Assembly (NCBI GenBank): GCA_024305745.1
Contig: JAHRBS010000003.1
Location: forward strand, 2,542,001-2,606,000
Direction of reading: 5' to 3'
Source: Polyporus tsugae
Lineage: Eukaryota > Basidiomycota > Agaricomycetes > Polyporales > Polyporaceae
DNA: 64,000 nucleotides
Part shown: positions 11,146 to 24,925 of the stretch, in pieces
Numbering within the stretch: position 1 is the first letter of the stretch
How the letters are laid out: every line of letters starts with the position of its first letter
Position numbers and translations under genes: made by a program
Notes under the pieces: model-generated
Databases searched by the model: none
Seen by the model: only the letters and a program-made list of their open reading frames with translations
What the model was told of the DNA's origin: nothing

Positions 11146-14100
11146 GGTCTGGGGCGGGGGGCCAAGGGAGGGGGACGTGCGGAACCAGAATGAGAGAAAA
11201 GTGGGTAGCCAGGGGAGCGAGTGGATGGAGTTAAGTATTAGGCAGGAGCTGCTGCGCACAGCGCGGCGAGCCAAGGATAGAGCGGTGCTCCACTGAGTAA
11301 GTAATCGTCCCGCGCACCACTATCCGCAAGCCGCTGGTTGGAGGCTGGCCGTACGTGGTAAATGCGAGGCGAGAGAAGGACGGTGGGCAGGACGGTGGGC
11401 AGGACGTGGAGGGTGGGGATGGCGGCGAGGAAACAACCACCCTCGCCGCGGCGGCCTTGGCCAGCGTCTGCACCGCGCGATCCGCAGGCGAGGATCAGCC
11501 AAGCCCCGCAACCATTCGCCCGGCCTTTGCCGCATGCCTCTCCTTGTACTTAACTTGTACCCGGAGTAGTACACACAACAAATCGCTCCATACTATATTA
11601 CACCTCACTGTGTCTACTGTGCAGGGCGATGCTTGGGATTCAACAGTGCAGCTGCAGTCATCCCATGACAGTCCCGCAGCGGACTGTCCTCGGCTTCCTC
11701 TCGTCCTCTCCCTCACCCGGCGACTCGCTCGTCTCGCTTCTCTCCCACATCTTCCATCGTACTTGGCGGCCTTGGTCAGTATGGTACAAACGGATCATGT
11801 TCTTATGTTCAAACGCAACGGCCATCCCATTCTGATTGACATCCTCTCCATCGGTTCTCTCCCGATTCTAATCACTTGGGCTCTTAAAACTAAGGCCTCC
11901 CAACCCTTAACCGCATGCCAAGCAACTTAGCACAATGCGCTCGGCCATGTTGTCCCTTCTTGTTTTCTCCCACGGTCTTGCCGTTACCTAAGTAAGCCGA
12001 ACAGTTCAACCCGCAGCTCCCTGCGAGCAAGAATCCATGCACTGACGAATCTCCAGGTCCCATTCTCGTCCTATAAATGTCTCCTCGTCTAAACCCATGT
12101 TCTACCTCTCTCGTACTCGCCATTACAGCGGCTGGTGGTTGCGCGATTACCGGATTACCCATCTCCAAAACCGCATCCGCAGCCCGGTCTGTCCGTGTGG
12201 CAGAGCCACTTTACTGCGAGGCCGATGGTCGGCTTGATATTCCTTGCTGACGTCCAGCCTGTTCTCGTCGCCTGACCTTATGATCTGGGGTCGTGGCCGC
12301 CGTATGTTTTCAGACAGCCGACAGGTCCTCCATCGAACCACTGCTGCGCATCAGCTGGCGTCTGGAAAGGTCTTGTCCGACTCGTTCGCCACGCCTCTTA
12401 TTCGTATCGCTAGACTTGCGGGGACCACAACTCCTGCATCGTCCGCCTTCAGTGCCTTGGCGACGGATTGCCCAGGTATTATCCCAGAGCAATGAAGGTG
12501 GCTCTCGCTTGTGATTTCCACAACACTCCAGCATCTACAAGCTCGGATAATATATTTCCGTTTTCCTTGAAACCTTCATGCCAGACGAAATTCTGATCAT
12601 CTAATTGCTGCTGACTGTCGCATTCATGTCAGGTCCTACATTCGGGGTTATTTTTTCCTCCCTGCGAACGCGACGAACGTACTCGTCTCCTAACGTCTCT
12701 ATGACAATATTCAACCTTATCCCTCCATATCGCAGGTTTCTCATGAGTCTCGCCAAACGACGATGCGGATTGAGCGGAAGCCTACACCATCCACTGCTGA
12801 CGCGCGCGATGCACTCTAGATCTGCCCCTTCGGCATCGTTAGAACTTTAAAACTCGGAACGGGTCCCGCTGCGGGTGGGGTACTGCGGGTGGGGTACTGC
12901 GCATGCGGAAATCGCTCGCTAATGCTATGTCTGCGGAGGATGGAGGTAAGTGTAATCATAATAATGACCACTCTTCCGCCGTCCCAAGCTTACGAACACG
13001 TGTCTCCGACAGGCGGCGGACCAACTCGAACGTCTGGGCTCTAGCGTTTCAGTTGATTGTGATGTTTGTGTTTGTTAATCGTCTTAGTTGGCGCACAAGC
13101 GTATACGAGACGCCGGGGGCGTTGATCGAGGGATCGAGTCTTGGCCATGCTTTTGCCCCTTTTGCGTACTCTTGGACCTGGCAGGGGAGGTCATGCGACC
13201 ATCTGGGAACGGCATCGTTAATGTATCACTCGAAGTGACTTTACCCCGGCATCCAGCGTACTACTGTATACTCACAAGGTTTTGGGGGTGCGTGTACTTA
13301 CTTCATTGTGGATTTTGTGACTGAAGTTTTGGTGTACGGCTCTCTACAATGTTCGCAAGATTCAGCTGAGCAGGAGGCGGCTGGGCTAAGACATCCATGG
13401 TCTGACGGACTCAGTCGGAGGAAAGCAGTTGGTAGTGCGCCACGACTCGGACATCCTTGTAATCCCGATGTTGCCCCAACCCCCCGAGACTCGTTGAGCG
13501 TACACGCGTTCGTTTCGTCTCGTTTGCATCTGGGTGTGATTCCTAACTGACTGGTCTCAGGCTCTTTTGGTTCCGCCGAAGTCAGGCTTTCAGGCGTCTC
13601 GTCAAAGGCCTATCAAAAGGTGGGGATGGGTTCTTCTAGCGATCATATCAAACCGGTCCATCTCCCTGATCCCTTACACCCACGTTGTATGTATGTACGT
13701 GCGTCCATAGTGCGGTAGTCCCGCACTTCTCGGATTTCTACACGCCCATGGCAATAGCACAGTCCAGGCTCGCATTCATGCTTTTGCGATGAACATGCTC
13801 TACAGGTCTCATGGGTGGTGCGTTACTGCATTGACCCCATCTTTCTCTGGCACGTCGAAACTCGGCCCCCATCGCTCCCGACGTCCGTTCACTGGTGCAA
13901 CTGAGCTCGCCTCGTTCCCGGAAGCCCTCGGTATGCCGATATTGATGCCTGTGTAACATCCGCAGCGCATGCGCACGCACGCAGTGCGAAACACTGAGAA
14001 GCCGCCGCTCCGACTCCGAGTCCGGGGCCCCTGCCTGGGATCCATACCGACAAATTGCGTGTATACGTACGCGTACGTATTTGTAGTGCCGTATATATGC

Positions 14101-15122
14101 GAGCCTGATAGGCTGCAGACCCCCGTTCGCGCAGTTTGGGGTTTGGGTGCAATCAATACAGTACAACGCGCGCGTACGGCGACATCACGACAGCCTCATG
14201 ACACACTGGCAAGACAGCACCGTTGCGCTCGTGGCGAATTTGACTCCGAGTCGCCGGTACGGCAAAGTGAGCTCGGCTAACCAGTGAAACGAGGTCGGGA
14301 TCCCTAGCCGGATCGTCAAGTTGCAGCTACGAGAGGACGTCTTGCCAGTGTGGAGGAATGAATGGTACTTCAATGCGGGCGTCGTCGGCCGCGGTTTGCC
14401 AAACCGTCTGAACGGCCGCCACACTGGCAGTTGCCACCCCACCAGGCTGTTCATGAGCTGAACTTAGTAGCGTCCTCCCTCCTCTCGCCGACAATGCCCC
14501 AAGATGCGACTTGGACATGCGTAACGGCGGTGGCGTCATCGCAAGTTGATGATCGCACGCCACAAAGCCTTCGGGCGTACACCGCCACGATGATCCTGTG
14601 AAAGGTTCATTGCCCCGGAGGGCATTGGCACCACCATTCTCCTATCATCCCACGGTGGATTGGCACTACGCAGGATCGTCCTCTGGCATAGCCCTCTGCC
14701 GGTCAGGTAGTGTGCATGCCATAAATGACCAAGATATATACTTATGGACACGGAGTCCGAGTCCCGAGATAAGTTACATGTAACAGGAGGACAAGCTTGA
14801 ACAGTACTAATAAAGTGATACAGCGGGAGGAGGAGGGGAGCGCAAGAAAAGGTAACAATCAAGAAAACGCCTTGCAGTTCAAAAAATCGATGATCAGGAA
14901 GAAGCTCTGATCGTCTAGTAGTAGAGAACCCGTTGACACCGTTCGCTCTAAACGATTCCACGTGAGACCGCTGTCCGACAAGGCGGGTTGCACTGGCAGT
15001 GAAAGAAGAGATCGTTGGCCGAACCTGAAACGTGGAGGGTTGACTCAGTCTCCCAAACAGACGTGACCATGCTCTCGACCGGATCCCATCTCGTACCTAT
15101 GATTGCATGCGTGGCAGAGTCT
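11146..15122. other. About 4 kb without a supportable gene
   Basis: Protease promoter side, then gene-poor DNA. Small tandem repeats are present: a 12-bp GGACGGTGGGCA unit twice at 11378-11405 and a 14-bp GCGGGTGGGGTACT unit twice at 12871-12898. Two copies of the palindrome GACTCCGAGTC lie at 14012 and 14242. Open frames here do not assemble into any family I know. Confidence 0.5.
14012..14252. other. Two 11-bp palindromes GACTCCGAGTC
   Basis: Exact copies at 14012-14022 and 14242-14252, with a related GAGTCCGAGTC near 14752. They fall 0.9-1.1 kb beyond the 3' end of the first Zn2Cys6 gene. A third, GACTCGGAGTC, is at 21176. A dyad of this kind could be a binding site for a dimeric regulator, but no function is shown. 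Confidence 0.5.
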
Positions 15123-16032
15123 TCAGCAATGCCCCGACGGGCGGGCCTCGTGCTCGTCGTCGTCGGAATCATCCCGTTGGTCCTTGCGAGATCCGGACTT
15201 GCGCGGCTTCTGCACACCAGCAGGAGAGCGGACGCGCTGCTCCTTGTCCTGCCCGCGGCGGACGGGAAACACGTCGTACGCGCACCCCTCTCTGTAGCGC
15301 TGGCAGTTCGAACAGGGCTGGGCGCCGTCACACTTGGATCGGCGGCGGCGGCTGTAGACGCGGCGGTCAGCTCAGCATGGACGGCCGAAAGGAGAATCTC
15401 GAAGAAACGACGCACCAATTACTACAAGCTATGAAGACGCGCTCCCGCTGCTTCCCGTCGACGGTGAGAGGTTGCATGACGGGTTCCCGGCGAGTCGAGG
15501 GAGTTTGACGGGAGTTGCTATCGTTCCGGGCATGCGGCATCGGGGAGGACGGCGGAGGAGGGAACGGAGCGTATCTCATCGCAGAGACATTCGAGTTCTG
15601 CGTGGAATAGGGAGGAGAAAGAGGCTGAGCGTGCTGGGGGTAATACGCAGAGGAGACGCCTCCATTGGCATGACTAGCCGTCCCCGGGTCGGACACCGAT
15701 CGCGAAAATCCAGCGGTGTAGGGATCGACGGGTGTCGCGTAGCAATATTGTGGATGCGCGGCGTGATAGACGGCTTGGGACCCTGGCTGAATCCCAGACG
15801 CATAAACCGCGTGAAGCCCTTGCTGAAATCCAGACGAGTCTAATCCGGCCGAATGATAACTAGGGGTGTTGGGCTCGACGGGGTACCGTGGATACCTATT
15901 CTTGTCGGAATACACATCGGGGTCCAGTGACGTAGTGGCGTTCTCCACGGACTCCCGCCACGAATGGTTGTCACCACCCGAGGCCCACGGCAATTGGGCG
16001 GAAGGGTTGCCGTGAGGGTAGTTGTTCTGCAT
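15123..16032 (-). CDS. Zn2Cys6 transcription regulator A, zinc cluster near the C terminus (281 aa)
   Basis: Two exons (16032-15416, 15351-15123) join in frame to 281 residues. The intron splits the codon of the second zinc-binding cysteine (TG|C). Cysteines at about 203, 206, 213, 219, 222 and 229 have the canonical spacing C-x2-C-x6-C-x5-C-x2-C-x6-C. The N-terminal 180 residues are rich in Ser, Pro, Tyr, His and Asn, typical of a disordered activation region. PLTVDGKQRERV precedes the cluster; RRGQDK and an acidic tail follow. The usual order, with an N-terminal cluster, is reversed. There is no fungal-specific middle homology domain. It is clearly related to the gene at 19805-20658. Likely a nuclear DNA-binding regulator; targets unknown. 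Confidence 0.85.
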
Positions 16033-19000
16033 GGATCGCGAAGGAAAGGCGAGGATGGAGGACGATGGAGTTTGGTGAGCGACGGTCGTGTTGGTTTGAG
16101 CAATGGACTCGATCCAAAACGGACACGAGTTATGTACTTACGCTGGATGGGTGGGCGCAGCCATGTCCTCGAGAAGACTGCGGTCTTGGCTGAGAACCGG
16201 TTTGCTGGGGTGGCCAGTACCAAGGGAGAGCCTGAAGTCGCCACGGCGTGTTCGAGGCGATGATTGACGACATGTGGATAGTGTTGCGCGTATGTTGAGT
16301 TGGGGTTGTAGGTCCGTGCCAAAATCGGCTGTTTACGAAGGCACCATCCAAAACGCCCCGAAAACCGTCTCAAGAGTAGTGGTGCACAGTCAGGAAAACA
16401 TGCAGCATTGGTCACCGGCGAGGAACGTTCCGGACTCGGATTGAGAAACTGAGCCATGATGGGTTTTGACACGGGCCGAGTTTCGCAGACGTAGACGGTT
16501 CTGTGATGTGTGTACAATCCAAATGCCAGTCAGACACTAACTGTGCGGCCCGTGCCAACTGGTAATAGCTATACGTACGTACCTGCGATTAGATTTGGTC
16601 GGCTGGACTACGGTGACGCGGGAGGAAGCTGTGCACGATGCGAGGCGCTGATGTCCAGCCACACGATCGCAGCTTCACTCCCGAAAGCGCATGCAAGTTG
16701 AGATGGGATGGAGATGCGTGAAAGTGAACATGATAGATGACTGTCATTGAAACCCACCGGGTTGGGCAGACGCGTACTATTTGCATCTCTGTTCTGCGAA
16801 TCTGCCGTTCCGATCATAAGTGGCATGCCTGGGTTCGTGAATTTGAGCGAAGTGTCAACGATCCATTTACAATGATGCTTGTTGAGATCAAGTCACCTAT
16901 CAAGACCCCACCGTCGATACAGAGAAGTCGAATCCAAAGCTCGGCACTCCGATTGGCAGCTAGAGCGAGCTTCCCCCCTCGAACTTTCCACGTCGGATCA
17001 CATCTGGCTCGTAAGATTGCATTTTGTTTGCCTGGTGGAGTATACAGAGATCATAATGAATCTAATCGATCGCGAGTTTAGTACCCGAGGCTGGAGGGTG
17101 CTTCTCTCACCTGGACCAACGGTATCTCGGAGCTCCGAACATGTATATCCCAGGCTAGTTTTGGATCATTGACGGGGTTGGCTTCATGTTGACTTTTGTG
17201 TCACCTGACGCATTCCTCGCATGAGCAGATACCTCAATGTTTCGAGGTGGAACGCGTCCTCACTCTGAAGCAATCAAGGTCGTCTCCAGGGCCGAGGTCC
17301 GCAGTACATTCTACCGAGCGAACTCGAGCACCGGAGACAAAAATGCTATTCAGTATCCGCAGAACGAGACAGCCTTTTGATTACTCACTCAAGGTGCTTT
17401 TGACTTTAAAATAGGTTCAACTAAACGCCTCCTGCACGATTTGACCTTGCAATGTGTCTTGAGGGCATCGATCGTCACGCATACACCTAGTATACGTGTA
17501 CCTTGTCGAGAGTGATGCCATGCCAGCCCATCGATAGTGCTAGCACAGCATAGAATCTCGGAAAGAGAACCCTGAGACTTCCTCTGAAAGAGTAGTCATA
17601 ACGTTGACCCAGCGACGCTGCAGAGGGTGGCGGACTCTGAGAAGGCAATGACAGTGGAAATGTTGGGACGAGGGCTCCGTTGTTTCCGGAATCGCAACAT
17701 GGACGCCTGTGGCAGTGCGCCCTGATGCCCGGCCCGGCTTGGCACCTCTCCGCCCGGCGGTATGGCCTGAGGCTCTACCGGTGCACCTGCAAAACATTGG
17801 AAGAACACAACTTGTGTAGTTGTGTATGAAAAACATAAATGAAACCTGTCCTTTACGAGAACCCATGTCTTATGGGAGATGTGCTAGTGCGTAGCGTATT
17901 TGAGAAGTCCTCCCCGTCGGGCCACTACGGGTCCAGCCTGAGACCCCGAGCTGTGACTCGCGAGGCAGGGTCCAACGCAAAAGTCTTTGTGAATGGCTCT
18001 GCCTCCTGTGCTCTGTACGAGTATCATAGTGCAGCTACAAAAGTCTACAGATTAGGGATTTATCCGTTGATGGATAATGTTTTTGTCATTGGAAGATTCA
18101 AGGGACTCGGACTTCGGCGATCGCACTTGCAGTCCTAGATCCAATAATCAGCGAGTAGCTGAAAACCAAATGTATCTCGCACCTACCTGGCCTTGAGCAG
18201 CACTGAATTGCGGCACACAACGTGGTCCGCACATCGTGGTCCAGATCTTCCGCCAATAGGCCGCGTGGGGGAAGCACAACTTCTGGCGTGGCCCAGCTGG
18301 TGCTTGCCCTATGCTCGCCTCTCTGGATCCATGACTCACCAACCTACTTCGGCCCCGCGATGAACACACTCGACCAAGTCCGATCTCCCGGCATTGAGCC
18401 CCTGTGGTGAGCATCCAGTGAATGCGGAGAAGAAAGTCCGCTCGGAGGAGCTGATATTGAGGATCAACTTACAGTGCCGTCGCGACCTCAAATTGCCCAA
18501 TAATATTCTGGCTATACAAAATATCTCCTGTTGAACATAGCATGATCAGTCCCAAGCCGGTAGTCTGTGCATAAAGGTCTCACCGTGATGTTCATAACCT
18601 AATCCTGACGACCAGGACGATCTGCTTGTACCGCTCTGCAGTGTTGATCCTCCTTGTGGCGGCAGAAATAGATCTCTCCATCTAAAGCTCAGTTGACCGT
18701 GTTGAGATGGCCGCAGTGGCTCGGACAGAATTCGAATAGGGTCGTTAAGCGCAGCAACTTTGGTGCATCGCAAAACCACGCTACATCTGCAGGTGAAACT
18801 GCTGTTCTAAGGTATTCTTTTGAGCACTGCAACGCTGTAACTTCATGGTCACAAGCAACGTATCCATGGGGACAAATAATGACTAGAAATCGGCATGAAC
18901 GGTGAGGATGGTAAGTTTTGCATGTCCGGGCTTCACACGCACCTGCCTCGCGGCCTTTCCGGAGATGTCTGCACAGGCAACCATGGGAAAACGTTTCTAT

Positions 19001-19804
19001 TAAACTATGGCCACAGCATGAAAGAGCAAAGCAGCATCAATGTCAGGGATGACGGGGGTGGTGGACTCGGCTCAAGAAGTTGGCAAAACTCAAGTTGGAT
19101 CGGAACTTGGACTCAGATCGCCGGCCCGGTTGTTCACGCCGGAGGGGTGGCTGTGTCATTCCGCTTTCTTCCGCTTTTAGCAACCGTCGGCGATAAGCGC
19201 TTCAGCACCCGCGGGCGGGCCGACGGACACAGCGGCGCGGAAGGCGTCCTCCTGCCCTTCCTTGAAAGGCCCAAGGCTGACTCAAAGCTGCCACCATGCC
19301 GCAAGTACTACCTGAAAATTCTCATGGCAAGTGCGCTGCATTCGTGCAAAATGGCCTCGCCAGCGGTCTACCGTTATCTGGATACATAGTATAGGCTTCA
19401 AGCTGTAGCCCGACGGTGCCTCCGTGGGAGTCGGAGGAACTTACTTGGGTGAAGGTGGCACTGGCGCATGAAGACAACGCACCAAGTTATACCACAGGTA
19501 GACAATACACGAGGGAAGCAGATGAAATCATATCGCATATACAGAAAAACTTGGAATAAATCATCCACCCGTAATGCGTTCATGAAGAGGTCTCTCAAGC
19601 CACAAGTCCCGTTGATATCATGGAGAATCATACTATAGAATCGAAATGGGGGGGCTGGAGGTGGAACCTGGTAGTGTGTGGTAGAGCGGGGTAGGTCAGC
19701 CTGAGAACGCCCACTGTCAGCTTAAATCGCAAAGTCGACCCATGAGGACATGACATACCGAGTATCGGAGAAGGTGTCGCAGTCAAGGTACCGGGCTAGC
19801 CATC
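16033..19804. other. 3.8 kb between the two Zn2Cys6 genes, no supportable gene
   Basis: Contains the shared upstream side of regulator A and the downstream side of regulator B. Open frames of up to 164 codons (18895-19389) have no recognisable motif or splice structure. I see no repeats or RNA genes. Confidence 0.45.
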
Positions 19805-20658
19805 TCATGCACCGCGTGCGGTGCGCTCCTTGAGTGCCGCGGGCCTGCGCGGCTTCCTCTGCCCAACCGGAGACCGAATGCGCGGCGCCTTGTCCTGCCC
19901 TCGTCGCCTCGGGGCAGTCTCGTAGCAGCAAAACACGCCCTGGTCCGCAACGCGCTGGCAGCTGAAACACGACGGTTGCCCGCCATCGCATCTGAGCTTC
20001 CGCAAACGACTGTAGACACGGGGAGACGGTCAGCACGCCCTAGAGCGGAGCGACGATAGCGTAACTCGAACGCGCACCAGCGGTCGCACGCGACGTACAC
20101 ACGTTCGCGGGGCTTGCCGTCGACGGTCAAGGGTTGGTCTGCGGCGAGGGCTATCTTGGACTTCTGACGGCGCCGGCTTTCGCTCGCCGAGACACTCTCG
20201 GTGTCCGTCGCGGAAGAGGAAGACGAGATCCACGGGAGGGAGTCCGTATCGCCGAAACCGAAGTCTGGAAAAGACTGGATGATGGGGAGGGGTGGCGACT
20301 GTTCTTCGTAGAACACGGGGGATGGAACGCGGTGGGACACGATCGGCGCGTAGGCGTTGTGACGATATAATGGATTTACAGGCGAATTTGAGTGCCTGCC
20401 GGTAACGCCGGGATGACTTTGATAATGGTGCATGGTGGGAGATTCCTGGGGGAAAGAGGGGGAGAAGGGATGGAAGGAGTGGTCGACGAACGCACGCGTG
20501 TCGGTCGAGTAGTGCGAGGGCCTGGGAGGGTCCGAGTAGATCTCCGGAAGCCAGCCGGTTCCTTGGTCCGATAGCGCGTCGAGCCAGGAGGCTACGTAGT
20601 CTCCGGAGTTAGGAATCGGCATGCTGGAGGAGCTCGCGTAAGGGTGATTGTGTTGCAT
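19805..20658 (-). CDS. Zn2Cys6 transcription regulator B, zinc cluster near the C terminus (261 aa)
   Basis: Two exons (20658-20078, 20009-19805) encode 261 residues. As in regulator A, the single intron interrupts the second cysteine codon (TG|T). Cluster: C191-x2-C194-x6-C201-x6-C208-x2-C211, then C221/C222 after a nine-residue loop, with the basic RLRKLR segment between. The N-terminus (MQHNHPY, then Ser/Pro/His-rich) resembles that of regulator A (MQNNYPH). PLTVDGKPRERV before the cluster and RRGQDK after it are shared. The two genes are tandem, same-strand paralogues 3.8 kb apart that diverged mainly outside the cluster. Confidence 0.86.
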
Positions 20659-23600
20659 ATTCGAGGCAGGCTAAACGGAACTGGGGAGACACTTGGGGTG
20701 CGGGGCGTTTGTTACTGGAGAACGTCAAGGGCGAGATACACTAACTGGTTATGTATCTTCCGGCGATTCCGCACAGCAGCTTCTCAGGATACGAAGCGGT
20801 GCTCGTAGCAGACAAATTCGTCCCGAATCCTCTGTGACATAAGATCGCACATCGTGATCAGGACTAAACATGATCCATCCAGGGGCGGGTTTTCCCATCG
20901 GTCGCATGCTGTGAGGACGTTCCCGCGAATGCAAAGAATCTTGACGCGCTTTCCAGGCAAAAGGCCCTCTTCAATGATGGAACTGTCAGAGCCATTAGGA
21001 ACCGTGATAAGACGAAGGTCCGAAGACGAACCTTATATTTTGCTTAGTGACGAAGCTGCGGTTCGTATCTCCCAACAAAACGGAGCTGGCAACGTCCGGG
21101 GGGCTGGGGCGAAAGACATGACCCCTCTGCCAGCCATGGACATGCGCTGACGGAGATCTCTGTGAGAAAAGAGTAGACTCGGAGTCCGTGTAGAACGGGA
21201 ATCCGAGGCTGTGCAGTTCCATCCCAGAACCGCTGTCCTGATATTCGACCGCTGCTCTCGGCAGAATTCGAAACGAATGCGACCGTCGAACTTGTGATAC
21301 CCCCCTCTCCACTTGATGGCTAATGGTCCTCAAAATTCGCTGGAGCAAGTCAGTCAATACGTCGAAACATTTGGGGCATGAACTCCCTCCTCCTCACTCC
21401 ATGAAGTGGGGTGTGAATTCGCATTCCCCTTGGGGAGAATCGCAATCAACTGATCGCACATTCAGGATGCAGGACCCCGGAACAGATGATGTGCGTCATG
21501 AGTAGATAGCCCAATTCATTGGGCTGATGTCTTCGGACCCGTTCGCGGAGTGACCACGGGGGCGGTCCTTTGTATGTATCGTGACCAGCTCATGATTCGT
21601 GGTCGGCGATTTGCACCAAATCACAGCATCGATGGTCACGGTTTCAAAGCCCGCAAGATTAACGTCGTAGGATTTCATTCCCTTACCTGCAGGATTGCTG
21701 ATGTTCCAGGGTATTTCTATGACATGCTGCCTCGAGGCAAGCCGTTCGATGGCAAAGATTCGACAATGGAGGGATTGCACCAGGTCAGCTGGATCGCACA
21801 CGAACATTCCGGCTCGAAATCACTTACACAGGTACGCAGAGAAAGAAGGCGGGTGTTATGCGGCCAGGGCGGTTTCTAAGGGTCCACAATATAACTCTCC
21901 GCACCTGACGTTGCAGCCTTGCTCGTGAGATGGAGGGTATCCGTCGCCAGAGAAAAGTTGAATCCCTGAGTTTGACAGAATTCAAACATAGTACTGGTGG
22001 ATTTACGTTGCCAGGAAATTTTACCGCCGGGTCCGAGTCCCCCGAGTGAGTCGCTTGGTCTCCTATGCATCATTAGGGAAGGTGAAGTGGAGAAAGATGT
22101 TCGTGATGAGGATTCGCGCGACGTTCGCAGTAGAGAGCACCCTCAATCGCCGGTATCCACTGCGCAGATGACCGCTGTGAGGCAAGCTGGCGGGGAGATG
22201 ATGCCGGCAGCTCTGTGATGGTGGATGAGAGAGTGCCAGCGTTGGCTCCGGTTCGAGCGGGGCGCTTCTTACCTATGCGGTGCCACGCGAGAGGAAAGGT
22301 GTGGCTGTACATCAAGCGCCCAGCGCCCGCCATGATAACTTGGACCGCTCGCCGTCGAACAAGCCACTCTTTCTACCTCCGCTTGCTGAGCGTTGCTGCA
22401 AGTTTGCATCCTTTCTGAGCCTTTCTTCCTCTTTCTTGGACGTTACTACCGGCGAGAACCTCCAATCACGTTCGCATCATCAAGACGTATGTGAATATGC
22501 GTGTGCATGTCCCACATTGTCGAAGAGATCCGGATTTCGTACGTATCTTTAGAAGGTCTCTCCAGAATGCCGGGCAGCGTTACACTAGGGCCTCATATGC
22601 GCCCCCTCCCGATTGGTGGAAGCAGTACCGTTTTATCGGGATTGGTTGCCATATTGATCCAGTACCCAACACGTGCGCAGGTGTTCGTGATGTCGGCCGC
22701 CCCTCAAGAAGCTTCCGTGACGTACACTCACGACCTTCAACTTCTACCGTGAGCCGACATCAGACTCGCGTCCCCTAGATCCCAGCGAAGGATGGTGAAC
22801 TTTCAGCTGGCAAGGGCAGGCTCTCACCTAGCCAGGAAAGGTGAGACGGAACAATCAACGACTTGCCTTCTAGAGGCATCACAGAAGTTGTTCGGTTGAG
22901 CTCACACCGCTTCCAAACAACAGGCATTCGAATTTCACAACATCCTCCACCACTAGGAGCGCCGAGGCACCTTCTCGACGAAGATTTCCATACTCAACCT
23001 CCAGGGGCTATGTATCACCAGCGACCAGGCTATCGCCAGACAGTGATACGGACGTTGTAACCAATGCAGTCGTGAAATGCGTTCCAGATCCAACTGACCT
23101 GTTCGTTCCAGATGAAACCGATCCTTTATAGCCGCGAGCCGTCCCAGCTAGCGTGCCAGGGTCAGCCATTCTGACGCTGAGAATGGGACGATCAGCGTTC
23201 CCTGGATACCACACTTCGACACACCCGCGAGCGTCCGAGAACACGCTCAAGGGGGTACAAACTCCAGTGCCGAATGGCCGGCCTGCATGACCCCGATCAT
23301 AACACAAAGATGTGGGTACATAGATCTGCGAGCACAAATGCATGTTCTCTTTGGATTTTTACCGTTTGCCGCAAGGCATACTCCGCACCGTTTCCAACAG
23401 CTCGTTCTCCAGAATCTCCGCCACCTGCTTACTTATAGGCTAAAGGCCACCCGCTCCGTTCGGCATGAACAGACGTTCGAGCTCACTTACGGCCAGTGTC
23501 AGTAGTGTGTACACAAGTACCCGTAGCAGCGAATACTGTATGACTCCCGCGAGGCATTTGTCACTGTAACTCAAACGCTGTCTGATGCAGTACTCGAGTA

Positions 23601-24747
23601 CAAGTACGACGATCTGTCAGCTTACCAGATTTCGCAGCATGCCGTTCTCCTAGGAAACTCGGCATAATTCCTTCCTCCACGCTGGGCCTCTTGTGCCTCC
23701 TTGTCCGTGTCCCCGATCATTCTGGATCTGTGCCGTGACCGAGCTTTCACTACGGCACGCGGTTTTAATTTCGGCCGACTACTGTAGTGAAACCTCAACC
23801 TCCGAAGCTACGTGCGGTGCGCGCCTCGTCTATAAACTTCTCCTGATTTATGTATGGCACGGTTCGAATGCCGCAGATAGAAGGGGGCCCCGTCGTGCCA
23901 ACCAGCCCGACCACTTCATCCAGCGAGAAGTCGTTGGGACTTAGGGTACTGCACCCATGATCCGACTCGGTGCTTTCGAATCTCGAACTTCTTCCCCCTT
24001 TATCATGTGGTTTGAATGCACATCAAGTATGGAAGCGGGTCATGTTTAAGCTCGGACGTCGGCGAACGGGCAGTGCGCCGGAGGAGGAACTTCGAACACC
24101 CCTGTTCACACTGCCATGAGACGACGGCGACGGAAGCGTTGATTTACGAAGAGGGCTTGTTGGGATCATTAGCGCAGGCAGCTTTGAGCATGCATATTAA
24201 TCGTCAGGCTCGACTCGGAGTACATGGCTCCGGAGGGTCATGTATCGTGCAACAAGCTTGTCACACATACTTTAAGGCAGATGGTCGTGAGGGCGTGGAA
24301 GACAAGGGCGCATCGGAGGAGGAACCGCCGGGTGTGCAGCAGTGGTCGAAGAGTCACTTCAAAACGTATACAACATTGCCCTTACGCACATAGTATGTCG
24401 CTGAGATACGAGGTTTCCATTCGAAACGGTATCATCATATCTGTGAAGTAGTAAGAATATCGAGAGGGGCTCGACAAAACGAAAAAAAAAAACATCCACG
24501 AAGCAACGAAAAGTCCAAACAACAATTGCACAACTTGAAGCGTCGGGCAGTGCAGGGGATCGAGTCCGCGCAGAAAAGTTATAACCCACTGCTTCCAGGG
24601 TTTGATGTTCAGGTGAATGATGCCAGGAGAGAGGGGATTTACGAACGGAGAAAGGAAGCTCCGACTCGGAGGCTCAGGCTACTAGAGTTGGCATTCCACG
24701 GCCCCGACTTGCTCGCAGATTATATATTACTAAGTGACCCCAACACC
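20659..24747. other. 4 kb gene-poor stretch between regulator B and the right arm
   Basis: No gene could be supported. Open frames on both strands lack family motifs. The palindrome GACTCGGAGTC occurs at 21176-21186, and two more GACTCGGAG copies lie at 24212 and 24663, just outside the duplication boundary. Confidence 0.45.
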
Positions 24748-24829
24748 TCTCTGTTAGTATATCGGATAGTACACGCGCCTGTCACCTGCCTGACCGCGCG
24801 AAAGCGGGGTTCGATTCCCCGACAGAGAG
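24748..24829 (+). tRNA. tRNA-Asp (GTC) with a 10-nt intron
   Basis: Acceptor TCTCTGT/ACAGAGA with discriminator G, D arm GTAT/GTAC, anticodon stem CGCGC/GCGCG, anticodon GTC and T arm CGGGG/CCCCG are all intact. The intron after position 37 is about 10 nt and ends with GAC, complementary to the anticodon. It lies 96 bp upstream of the DHODH start codon and marks the inner end of the right arm of the inverted duplication. Confidence 0.93.
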
Positions 24830-24925
24830 ATTAAGATATTCATGAGGACTATTTTTTGCTAACGATCTACCACTGGCGGTGTTCTGAGCAGTTTGGTCGC
24901 CGTCGGTAACCTGAACGTAGCCCTC

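Noticed and set aside
18895..19389. 164-codon plus-strand frame between the Zn2Cys6 genes
   Set aside because: No motif, no homology to known families and no promoter or splice context.
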